Source: Bacillus cereus group sp. RP43 (GTDB lineage Bacteria > Bacillota > Bacilli > Bacillales > Bacillaceae_G). From it: a stretch of DNA of 64,000 nt. Both the position numbers and the translations under genes were made by a program. This document shows positions 45,772-53,663 of the stretch, in pieces. The notes under the pieces were generated by a model. That model was not told where the DNA came from, searched no databases, and saw nothing but the letters and a program-made list of their open reading frames with translations. The stretch lies in the NCBI RefSeq assembly GCF_040459645.1, contig NZ_JARVHQ010000001.1, positions 4,650,001 to 4,714,000 on the forward strand. Direction: 5' to 3'. Within the stretch, counting starts at the first letter, position 1; every line of letters begins with the position of its first letter.

Positions 45772-47295
45772 TTACTTAAATACAGGTTCTTTAAAGCTCG
45801 CCAATTTTTCAAGTGATGTTTTATCAACATCAGCATGTAGACTTTTACCATGAGAATCCATCGTTACAACAGCTTTAAAACCATCGATACGTAAATGCCA
45901 CATTGCCTCTGGGATACCGAATTGTAAGAAATCAACATCTTTCACTTCTTTAATACATTCAGCATAATATTGTGCTGCACCACCAATTGCATTTAAGTAC
46001 ACACCACCGTGTTCTTCTAAAGCAGCTAATGTTTTAGCACCCATACCACCTTTACCAATTACAGCACGAATACCGAACTTTTTCATAATATCGCCTTGAT
46101 ATGGCTCTTCACGAATACTTGTCGTTGGACCTGCCGCTTTAATTTGCCAATTATCATTTTCATCTTTCACTACAACTGGACCACAATGATAAATAATTTG
46201 TCCATTTAAATCTACTGGACAATCGTTATCCATTAAATGTTTATGAATCGCATCACGTCCTGTATACATCATGCCGTTAATTGTAACAACATCACCAACA
46301 CGAAGTTCACGAATTTGCTCTTCTGTAATTGGAGCTTGTAATACGATTTCACGCTGCTCTGTTTGTTCTTGCGCAGCATCTTGCTGAAGTGTATCTTCAC
46401 CTTCTTGGTATAACCAATTCATAATTTCACCTGTTTCAGGATGAATTGTTACGCCAAGACGACGATATGCCCAACAATTATACGCAACAGATACGTAGAA
46501 GCTCGCTGGCAAACGATTATATACTCCGATTTTACAACCTAATAAAGTTGTTTCTCCGCCAAATCCCATCGTACCGATGCCAAGCTTATTCGCATTCTCT
46601 AATACATACTCTTCAAGCTTGTGTAATTCTGGAACTGGATTTACATCATCTAATGTACGGAATAATTGATTTTTTGCTAATTCGTAACCTGATGTGCGGT
46701 CTCCCCCGATACCGACGCCGATTACCCCTGCGCTACACCCTTGGCCTTGCGCTTGATATACTGCATGAAGAAGGCATTTACGAATTCCTTCTAAATCACG
46801 CCCAGCTCGTCCAAGTCCTTCTATTTCACAAGGCAAGCTATATTGAATATTTTTATTCTCACAACCGCCGCCTTTTAAAATTAAACGTGCATCAATGTAA
46901 TCTTTTTCCCATTGTTCAAACTTAATAACAGGTGTACCTGGTCCTAAATTGTTTCCGCTATTGTCTCCAAAAAGAGAATCAACAGAGTTTGGACGAAGTT
47001 TACCATCTTTTGTCGCCCGCTCAAGCGCACTATAGATAGCTTCCTTCACTTTTAATTGATTCACACCAACTGGTGTATAAATTTTAAACGTTGGCATCCC
47101 TGTATCTTGGCAAATCGGCGAAATATTATCATCTGCCATTTTAATGTTATTCGTAATTGTGCCAAGTGCCATCGCTGAACGAGTCCCTGCGTTTTCTCGC
47201 TCTTTCGCTTGTTGAATCGCACGACGAACATCTTTCGGTAAGTTCGTTGACGTTTCAACAACTAGTTGATACATGCTTTCTTGAAGCTTTTCCAT
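45772..47295 (-). CDS. fumA: Class I (4Fe-4S) fumarate hydratase
   Basis: 507 residues, the full two-domain class I fumarase. Cluster cysteines are seen in ISPICQDTGMPTF, KGGGCENK and QGQGCSAGVIGVGIGGDR. The C-terminal beta-domain has GDVVTINGMMYTGRDAIHKHL and IGKGGMGAKT. It hydrates fumarate to malate in the TCA cycle and is oxygen-sensitive, unlike FumC. It is monocistronic. ATG 47295 lies after GGGGGAA. Confidence 0.95.
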   Translation of the reverse strand: MEKLQESMYQLVVETSTNLPKDVRRAIQQAKERENAGTRSAMALGTITNNIKMADDNISPICQDTGMPTFKIYTPVGVNQLKVKEAIYSALERATKDGKLRPNSVDSLFGDNSGNNLGPGTPVIKFEQWEKDYIDARLILKGGGCENKNIQYSLPCEIEGLGRAGRDLEGIRKCLLHAVYQAQGQGCSAGVIGVGIGGDRTSGYELAKNQLFRTLDDVNPVPELHKLEEYVLENANKLGIGTMGFGGETTLLGCKIGVYNRLPASFYVSVAYNCWAYRRLGVTIHPETGEIMNWLYQEGEDTLQQDAAQEQTEQREIVLQAPITEEQIRELRVGDVVTINGMMYTGRDAIHKHLMDNDCPVDLNGQIIYHCGPVVVKDENDNWQIKAAGPTTSIREEPYQGDIMKKFGIRAVIGKGGMGAKTLAALEEHGGVYLNAIGGAAQYYAECIKEVKDVDFLQFGIPEAMWHLRIDGFKAVVTMDSHGKSLHADVDKTSLEKLASFKEPVFK

Positions 47296-47460
47296 TGTAC
47301 TTCCCCCTCAATTGTGAACGCTACCAAAACGTTATGAGATGAAAATTCCATTGTTATGCTCTTCAGCTTTTTATTTATTTCATGCTATTAAAGTATAAAT
47401 GAAATTTTTCACAACTTGATTATACCTTTTTTTCTATATTCCTTCTATTATCCGTACAGA

Positions 47461-47497
47461 AAAAGGCTACCAATTTTGTATTGGCAGCCTTTTTAAT
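47461..47497 (-). terminator. Terminator of SE1561-like gene
   Basis: AAAAAGGCTaCCAAT and ATTGGcAGCCTTTTT, strong and symmetric. Confidence 0.85.
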
Positions 47498-47500
47498 ATA

Positions 47501-47683
47501 TTATTCGTCTTTTTTAAATTGCTCACATTTTAATTCTAATTCATCTAACATCGCAAGAAGACGATCTACATCTTCTAACTCTACTTCTTCAGGTTCAATT
47601 GTATCAATTACTTCAATGAACATATTTAAACGCTCTTTTAAATATACTAATTGTGTATCTTTATCTTGAATTGCTTTTCCCAT
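47501..47683 (-). CDS. SE1561-family small protein
   Basis: 60-residue acidic helical protein (MGKAIQDKDTQLVYLKERL... ELDELELKCEQFKKDE-like end) of the SE1561 family found across Bacillaceae and staphylococci. Function is unknown. AAGGAGAG lies upstream of ATG 47683. Confidence 0.8.
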   Translation of the reverse strand: MGKAIQDKDTQLVYLKERLNMFIEVIDTIEPEEVELEDVDRLLAMLDELELKCEQFKKDE

Positions 47684-47896
47684 GAAGGCACTCTCCTTTT
47701 AATTCGAGTTGCTTTTATTATACCGCAAAAATGATTGCTATGGGCATGTAATTTCATCAATTTTATAACAGTAATTCATTATAATGTAAGCCCTCTCTCT
47801 TTTTTTACAAAAAAGTTTCACTTTATAAAAAGTACATATTCTTCTATTATAGAGAATGGACAAATTGTTATTTCAATAGTCAAAGGAGTATTTCAT

Positions 47897-49024
47897 ATGA
47901 CGATATCACAAATAATGAAGCCGATTACTCCTTCTTACGATCCATGGGAAGCGTATATGGACCTTGAAGAGTACGGCAAACTACTATTAACAAACGTTGA
48001 GTTTACAACGACGACGTTATGCAATATGCGTTGCGAGCATTGCGCTGTTGGTTACACATTACAGCCGAAAGATCCAAATCCGCTTCCGATGGAGCTTTTA
48101 TTAAAACGATTAGATGAGATTCCTCATTTACGTTCTTTAAGTATTACAGGCGGAGAACCTATGCTTTCAAAAAAATCCGTCGACAACTATGTAACACCAC
48201 TCTTAAAATACGCCCATGAACGAGGCGTTCGCACTCAAATCAACTCAAACTTAACTATAGATTTAGCACGTTACGAACAAATTATTCCCTACTTAGATGT
48301 ATTGCACATTTCACATAACTGGGGAACAATCGATGACTTCGTTGAAGGCGGATTTGCAATGATGGAGCGTAAGCCTACTTATGAACAGCGCGCTAAATTA
48401 TTTGAAAGAATGATTACAAATAGTAAAGCTCTATCAGAGGCAGGTGTACTCGTATCAGCCGAAACTATGTTAAACAAACGAACTCTACCACATATTGAAC
48501 ATATTCACCGTCAAATTGTTGAAGAAATGGGCTGTAAACGTCATGAAGTGCACCCGATGTATCCGAGTGACTTCGCTAGCACACTTGAAATTTTAACAAA
48601 AGAAGAAATTCGAAATGCAGTTGAACATTTATTAGAGATCCGTGATGAAAATGTGTGGATGTTATTCGGAACATTACCTTTCTATGCATGTAGTGATAAT
48701 GAACATGATTTAGCTACACTAAAGAAATTACATGAAAGTAAAAATGTAACTGTCCGCAATGATCCAGATGGTCGTTCTCGTTTGAACGTAAATATTTTCG
48801 ATGGAAATATTATCGTGACCGACTTCGGTGATGTCCCGCTTCTAGGTAATGTACAAACAAATACGCTACAAGAAGCTTACGACAAATGGTGTGACTCAAA
48901 AACAGCAAAATCATTAAGTTGCCATTGTCCTGCTGTGAAATGCCTTGGACCAAATGTTCTTGTAAAAAATAGCTACTATCCAAAAGAAGATTTCTTATCA
49001 AAAACATCAAACATTATGTTATAA
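47897..49024 (+). CDS. yfkAB: Radical SAM protein YfkAB
   Basis: 375 residues. The cluster motif is TLCNMRCEHC (C-x3-C-x2-C) at ~residue 40, with the SAM-binding ITGGEPMLS. The C-terminal part has Cys-rich SCHCPAVKCLGPN that may bind an extra cluster. It matches the fused YfkA/YfkB protein of Bacillus; reaction unknown. Start ATG 47897 has AAAGGAG at 8 bases; the longer frame from 47735 reads through promoter-like sequence and is rejected. Confidence 0.9.
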   Translation: MTISQIMKPITPSYDPWEAYMDLEEYGKLLLTNVEFTTTTLCNMRCEHCAVGYTLQPKDPNPLPMELLLKRLDEIPHLRSLSITGGEPMLSKKSVDNYVTPLLKYAHERGVRTQINSNLTIDLARYEQIIPYLDVLHISHNWGTIDDFVEGGFAMMERKPTYEQRAKLFERMITNSKALSEAGVLVSAETMLNKRTLPHIEHIHRQIVEEMGCKRHEVHPMYPSDFASTLEILTKEEIRNAVEHLLEIRDENVWMLFGTLPFYACSDNEHDLATLKKLHESKNVTVRNDPDGRSRLNVNIFDGNIIVTDFGDVPLLGNVQTNTLQEAYDKWCDSKTAKSLSCHCPAVKCLGPNVLVKNSYYPKEDFLSKTSNIML

Positions 49025-49026
49025 AT

Positions 49027-49058
49027 AAAAAACGTCAGCTTATAGGCTGACGTTTTTT
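49027..49058. terminator. Bidirectional terminator between yfkAB and yfkD
   Basis: AAAAAACGTCAGC and GCTGACGTTTTTT around TTATAG. Confidence 0.9.
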
Positions 49059-49061
49059 ATT

Positions 49062-49859
49062 TCATTGTGCGTGCGATGAAGAAACAAATTTGAAAAATAA
49101 ATGATCATGAATTGGAATAGCAGCTCCGATTCCTTGAGATGTAATATTTTTCACGACAAGCCTTTTTTGATTCCCTTTTAACACAAGGTAGACTTCTCCA
49201 AATGTTACTTTTCCTTTTTCATTTACTGCTGGTGTATACGCATATAAATATCCAAGTTGACTTGGACTAATATTATAAACACGCTCATGTCCAGTACCAT
49301 AACCAATAGTTGTTTTAAATGAAAGTGGCAATTGTACTTTTTCAAGCGCTTTTAGAAGCATCATTTTTTTCACATCTGCAGCATCTTTCATATCTGCTGT
49401 TAAATCACCTTCGATTGTCTTTTGGGTTTCTTGCTTATAGCGAAGTGGGTATAAGCGATCACCTCCGCGATTATCATATACATTTCGATTTACTTGCTTA
49501 TATTCCCAATTAATCGATGTATCTATCGACTCATAATTTAATGCCCATTGACCTAAATAAATTTTCGCCCGGTACCCTACCGCAAGCGGTGCATTCGAAA
49601 TTGTTGTTTCATTAAACATTCGAATTAAATCAGGATTTTCAATTTTGATATTTGCTGTTTTCAATAGTTCTTGAGCAAACTTACTTGGCTGTAAACGCGG
49701 TAAATCTTGTGCGTCATTTGGAAATGTATTATCCTTTGAAATATTTAAAACAGATGAAGGCATTTTTACTTCTACCGTTGTCTTTGCAAAACTACTGTTA
49801 GGAAATAATAAAATAAACGAGACCATGGTTGAAAGACATATGCTGTATACTCGTTTCAC
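49062..49859 (-). CDS. yfkD: YfkD-like secreted protein
   Basis: 265 residues with an N-terminal signal peptide (KRVYSICLSTMVSFILLFPNSSFA) and a beta-rich extracellular domain (KIYLGQWALNYES, EYKQVNRNVYDNRGGDRLYPL). The family is conserved in Bacillus and has no assigned activity. The position next to yfkAB and the Ca/H antiporter is as in B. subtilis. Confidence 0.85.
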   Translation of the reverse strand: MKRVYSICLSTMVSFILLFPNSSFAKTTVEVKMPSSVLNISKDNTFPNDAQDLPRLQPSKFAQELLKTANIKIENPDLIRMFNETTISNAPLAVGYRAKIYLGQWALNYESIDTSINWEYKQVNRNVYDNRGGDRLYPLRYKQETQKTIEGDLTADMKDAADVKKMMLLKALEKVQLPLSFKTTIGYGTGHERVYNISPSQLGYLYAYTPAVNEKGKVTFGEVYLVLKGNQKRLVVKNITSQGIGAAIPIHDHLFFKFVSSSHAQ

Positions 49860-49940
49860 CTGTCTGGCTCCTTCCTATGTAAAGGTATATAAATTACTGT
49901 ATTTAGTGTTTTCCCTCTGAAGCATTGTTATCCCTATTTT

Positions 49941-50996
49941 TCATAATAAATAAAAACCAATTCCCATAATGACATACGCAGCTAATAAAGTGCCTCCTTC
50001 AAACCAGTTTGTATCCCCATCATTTGAAATAGCGATAGTTAAGAAAACAGCTGTAATCATAGAAACAAGTTCTGGTATTGTAAATACTAAAGGCATCCTT
50101 TCTGCAAAAAACATCGAGAGCAGTACTAATACAGGAGCAACAAACATGGCAATTTGTAATGTAGAACCTACTGCAATTTCTACTGCGATATTCACTTTAT
50201 TTTTATATGCCATAATAATCGCAGATGCATGTTCTGCTGCATTACCAACAATTGCAACGATAATAACCCCTATAAATAACTCTGACCAGCCAAACGACTT
50301 TGCGACCGTTTCAAAAGTATGTACGAGGGCCTCTGACACATAAGCAACTGCAAGTGTTGCTATCGCTAAAATGAGTAGCGCTTTACCTTTTGACCACTCT
50401 GGCTCTTCCTCATGCGCTACTTCATCACTTTTATGTTGATATACACCACGGTGCGTAACTAACTTAAATAGCAATGCAGCAAGGTACATAATAATCATGA
50501 TAATAGAAACACCAATACTTAATTGATACGTCTTTCCAGCATCCATCTTCATTGAAAAAATCTCTGGAATAACAAAGGCTACGACAACAGCAAATATTAA
50601 TAAAGCTGAATTATGCCTTGCATCATAAACATTGAAACTTTGTCTTTTATACTTAAGGCCACCTATAAAGAAGGATAACCCTCCTACCAGTAATAAGTTT
50701 CCAAGTACAGAACCAGTTAAGGAGGCTAAAACAACTTCTGTTAACCCTGCCTGAAGTGCAAAAATTGAAATGATAAGTTCAACGGCATTACCGAAAGTTG
50801 CATTTAATAAACCACCTATCCGAGGCCCAGAAACAATTGCTAAACTTTCTGTCGCCCTCCCCATAAAACCAGCTAATGCAATAATAGTAATGCAGTATAC
50901 AGCAAACATAATGGTTTGTGGCCAATGAAATGTTTTCCCGATTACAGAAAGTGGTACACCTATAAGCGCTACTATAAGAAATATTTTATTAAACAT
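49941..50996 (-). CDS. chaA: Calcium/proton antiporter (CaCA family, ChaA/YfkE)
   Basis: 351 residues, about eleven hydrophobic segments, with both alpha-repeat motifs intact: GNAVELIISIFAL and GNAAEHASAIIMAYKNK, which carry the ion-binding Glu residues. It exports Ca2+ in exchange for H+. The start at ATG 50996 (MFNKIFLIVALIGVPLS) has GGAAGG at 9 bases; the ATG three codons upstream abuts that ribosome binding site and is rejected. Confidence 0.92.
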   Translation of the reverse strand: MFNKIFLIVALIGVPLSVIGKTFHWPQTIMFAVYCITIIALAGFMGRATESLAIVSGPRIGGLLNATFGNAVELIISIFALQAGLTEVVLASLTGSVLGNLLLVGGLSFFIGGLKYKRQSFNVYDARHNSALLIFAVVVAFVIPEIFSMKMDAGKTYQLSIGVSIIMIIMYLAALLFKLVTHRGVYQHKSDEVAHEEEPEWSKGKALLILAIATLAVAYVSEALVHTFETVAKSFGWSELFIGVIIVAIVGNAAEHASAIIMAYKNKVNIAVEIAVGSTLQIAMFVAPVLVLLSMFFAERMPLVFTIPELVSMITAVFLTIAISNDGDTNWFEGGTLLAAYVIMGIGFYLL

Positions 50997-51175
50997 GCTT
51001 TTCATCCTTCCATCGTATGTATTTCTCCTCGATATTATTATTATTCATCTCCTAACTTGTCCGATTTCATCACAATTACGTTTAAAAAATCGGGTTGAAG
51101 AAAACAGTATGAAAGATATTTAAATTATCTTGTTCAGACAGAAAAAATTACAAATTATGAAAAGAGGCTAAAAAT

Positions 51176-51592
51176 ATGCACTTAAAAGAAAAAATCGCAA
51201 CTATTATTCAAGGTCAACGTACTGGTGTATTATCTACTGTACGTAACGATAAACCACATAGCGCCTTTATGATGTTTTTCCATGAAGATTTTGTACTATA
51301 TGTTGCAACAGATCGAAATTCAAAAAAGATAACAGATATCGAAAAAAATCCCAATGTACATGTACTACTTGGACGTGAAGGAAAGAAATTAGATGAAGAT
51401 TACATTGAAGTTGAAGGTATAGCTTCCATCGAAGAAGATCAAACATTAAAAAACAAATTTTGGACTAATAGCTTAAAACGCTGGTTACTCGGTGCGGAAG
51501 ACCCTAATTACGTACTAATAAAAATCAATCCCGATACAATTTATTACATCGATGGTGCTGGTACGACTGAGCCCGAGTTTTTACGACTATAA
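51176..51592 (+). CDS. Pyridoxamine 5'-phosphate oxidase-fold protein
   Basis: 138-residue split-barrel flavin-binding protein: residues ~10-75 (GVLSTVRNDKPHSAFMMFF, LYVATDRNSKKITDIEKNPNVHVLL) and the C-terminal strands. It is close to the general stress protein 26 group; substrate unknown. Preceded by AAAGAGGC; terminator at 51598. Confidence 0.88.
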   Translation: MHLKEKIATIIQGQRTGVLSTVRNDKPHSAFMMFFHEDFVLYVATDRNSKKITDIEKNPNVHVLLGREGKKLDEDYIEVEGIASIEEDQTLKNKFWTNSLKRWLLGAEDPNYVLIKINPDTIYYIDGAGTTEPEFLRL

Positions 51593-51597
51593 AATAA

Positions 51598-51625
51598 AAA
51601 CAAGCCCCCTTAGGTGGGCTTGTTT
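51598..51625 (+). terminator. Terminator of the PNPOx-like gene
   Basis: AAACAAGCCC and GGGCTTGTTT. Confidence 0.85.
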
Positions 51626-51747
51626 TGTCGAAAGGTTCTTCTGAAAAAAACAATAAAATAGGTGGAACTTTCTAAAGATTCTGTTATATAATAGGAGTAA
51701 CTTAAATACACTGTATTAAAACAGATTGAGGGGAGAAATAAAAATTG

Positions 51748-51894
51748 ATGAAAAGAGAAGAACGAAAAAACATGATTGAGTTTATTGAAAAGAAAAAAGG
51801 GATTGAACGTGACGAATTATTATTTATGACGGATGATGAAGTAGAGCATATTTATAATGTAACGTACTTTTTATATGAAGAAATAGCAGAGTAG
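51748..51894 (+). CDS. BH0509-family small protein
   Basis: 48-codon gene (MKREERKNMIEFIEKKKG... ending YFLYEEIAE) with GAGGGGAG 12 bases before ATG 51748; TTG 51745 is an alternative start. The pattern KNMIEFI...MTDDEVEHIY matches the BH0509 family of small acidic proteins, function unknown. A terminator and bcr1 copy D follow. Confidence 0.78.
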   Translation: MKREERKNMIEFIEKKKGIERDELLFMTDDEVEHIYNVTYFLYEEIAE

Positions 51895-51900
51895 TATAAT

Positions 51901-51940
51901 AAACCCCCACCTTATTAAATATATAGGGCGGGGGTTTATT
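51901..51940 (+). terminator. Terminator of the BH0509-like gene
   Basis: AAACCCCC and GGGGGTTT with a loop of ~20 nt, then TATTTCG. Confidence 0.75.
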
Positions 51941-51946
51941 TCGTTA

Positions 51947-52099
51947 TTTATCCCGCTATTTGTGGGCAGTAAATTCCCACCTCAAAATTCAGCTGGAGTA
52001 AGGACGTTAGGTGGGAGCCCTGTTGCCCATAAACGCCCGATTGGTGAAGGCTACTAATCAGTGGGGGATGCTCCCCCACTGATTAAAGTTTCACTTTAT
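51947..52099 (+). repeat. bcr1 repeat, copy D
   Basis: 153 bp with TTTAT at both ends; same orientation as copy A. It ends 52 bp before the EamA gene, so it lies in or beside that promoter. Confidence 0.92.
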
Positions 52100-52150
52100 A
52101 CATGAGAATGATTTTCATGTATAATAATGTAAGATTGGAGGAATGTCACT

Positions 52151-52579
52151 ATGAGTTCATGGCTATTATTCGCACTATTATCAGCAATTGCTGCTGCCCT
52201 CGTATCTATTTTTGGAAAGATCGGCTTAGATGGAATCGATGCCAACGTCGCAACAACGATTCGCTCTATTATTATGGCATTATTTATGGTAGGAGTTATT
52301 ATTATACAAGGTAAATTTCAAAATATCGGTGATGTCCTCCTAAATAAAAAAGCACTGCTATTTATCACATTAAGTGGAATCGCTGGTGCTTCGTCATGGC
52401 TATTTTATTTTCTTGCATTAAAAACAGGAAAAGTTTCACAAGTAGCACCTATCGATAAATTAAGTGTAGTATTTTCCATTATTCTCGCGATGATTATATT
52501 AGGTGAAAAGTTAAACTTTATGACTGGTATTGGTGTAGTCTTTATTACAGCTGGTGTATTATTTATTGCTTTCAGCTAA
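52151..52579 (+). CDS. Single-domain EamA transporter
   Basis: 142 residues with five hydrophobic segments, i.e. one EamA repeat only (typical DMT exporters have two). SMR-like or half-size EamA proteins dimerise. The conserved SVVFSIILAMIILGEK helix and preceding PIDKLS are present. ATG 52151 follows TTGGAGGAATG. Substrate is unknown. bcr1 copy D lies just upstream. Confidence 0.83.
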   Translation: MSSWLLFALLSAIAAALVSIFGKIGLDGIDANVATTIRSIIMALFMVGVIIIQGKFQNIGDVLLNKKALLFITLSGIAGASSWLFYFLALKTGKVSQVAPIDKLSVVFSIILAMIILGEKLNFMTGIGVVFITAGVLFIAFS

Positions 52580-52610
52580 AAAACCGCTATTATTAGCGGT
52601 TTTGTCTTTT
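52578..52610. terminator. Bidirectional terminator between EamA and DedA genes
   Basis: AAACCGCTA and TAGCGGTTT. Confidence 0.85.
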
Positions 52611-53186
52611 CCTTATGTAAATCCACACAATCAATGTTACAATTGCCGAAACTAATAAAATCCATATTCCATAATGATGTAAACTATATTCAACAAAGCG
52701 CCACTTCTCTCCCAGTTTCCAACCTAGGCCAATAAAAACACTTATCCAAATTAGTGCACCACCGTAAGCATACAAACAAAATCGCCACAATGTTAAATTT
52801 GAAACTCCAGCAAAATATGCTGTTAAATGACGTACTCCCGGTATAAAGTAACCAATCATTAAAAGAAATGGACCGTATTTTTCAAATAAAATATGTGTTT
52901 TTTCAATATGATGTTCCTTAATTCTAACTTTCGGACCATATTTTTTTAAAACAGGGAGCCCAAGTTTTAAACCTAATATGTAACTTAATGTAATGCCAAG
53001 CATTGCACCTGCCATTCCACTTAAAAAAGCAGCTGTTCCTGACATAACTCCTTTTGAAATGTTATAGCCAATAAAAGTCAATAAAAACTCATCCGGTATA
53101 GGTAATCCAACAATCCCGCCAGCTAAAGCTATAATAATTCCAAAATACCCATAATGTGCGATTAACTCGCCAATATGTTGTTCCAT
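52593..53186 (-). CDS. DedA-family membrane protein
   Basis: 197 residues with five hydrophobic segments and DedA marks: GLPIPDEFLLTFIGY, the conserved Gly-rich GAMLGITLSYILGLKLG and FIPGVRHLTAYFAG. DedA/UptA-type proteins recycle undecaprenyl phosphate or other lipids across the membrane. Start ATG 53186. Confidence 0.88.
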   Translation of the reverse strand: MEQHIGELIAHYGYFGIIIALAGGIVGLPIPDEFLLTFIGYNISKGVMSGTAAFLSGMAGAMLGITLSYILGLKLGLPVLKKYGPKVRIKEHHIEKTHILFEKYGPFLLMIGYFIPGVRHLTAYFAGVSNLTLWRFCLYAYGGALIWISVFIGLGWKLGEKWRFVEYSLHHYGIWILLVSAIVTLIVWIYIRKRQNR

Positions 53187-53317
53187 TCGGAAGACACATC
53201 CTATACACGATCGTTATTCCATATTGTGCCCATTCTATCTTTAAGACAAACATGGTATACATATTCACTATACATTGTTTTTATAATGAACTCTACTTCT
53301 ATTCCATTCCTTAAACA

Positions 53318-53467
53318 GAGATTTAAGCAGTGGTTTTTTTACCCATCTCCACTCATTATTAGCTCGCACCAATCAAGATTTTACGGGCAGCAGGGCTCCC
53401 ACTTAACTTCCTTGCATTCACTAAATTTTGGAGTAGGAGTCTTACTGCCTATAAATAGCGAGATTAA
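53318..53467 (-). repeat. Decayed bcr1 copy
   Basis: About 150 bp that align along their whole length with the minus-oriented copies (TTTACGGGCAGCAGGGCTCCCAC at 53375-53401, TACTGCCTATAAATAGCG near the end), with many substitutions and lost terminal repeats. It lies between dedA and the TPR gene. Confidence 0.8.
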
Positions 53468-53663
53468 AAAATAAAAATTCATAGGCTTATTTTTTTGTTA
53501 CAATAAAGGAAAGTTACTTTTTGCAACGGTTTAACTCTCAGGAAAAATGATATATCTAGCAAAAACATAGTTTGGTCTATATAATGCAACTTCTACCTAT
53601 TAGAGTAACATGCACCCTTTTACATACAACATCATTTTTCTAAATTATACAGGGGGAACGAAC

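Noticed and set aside
53175..53474. 99-codon open frame across the decayed bcr1 copy
   Set aside because: It spans a repeat relic, has no ribosome binding site and no protein-like composition.
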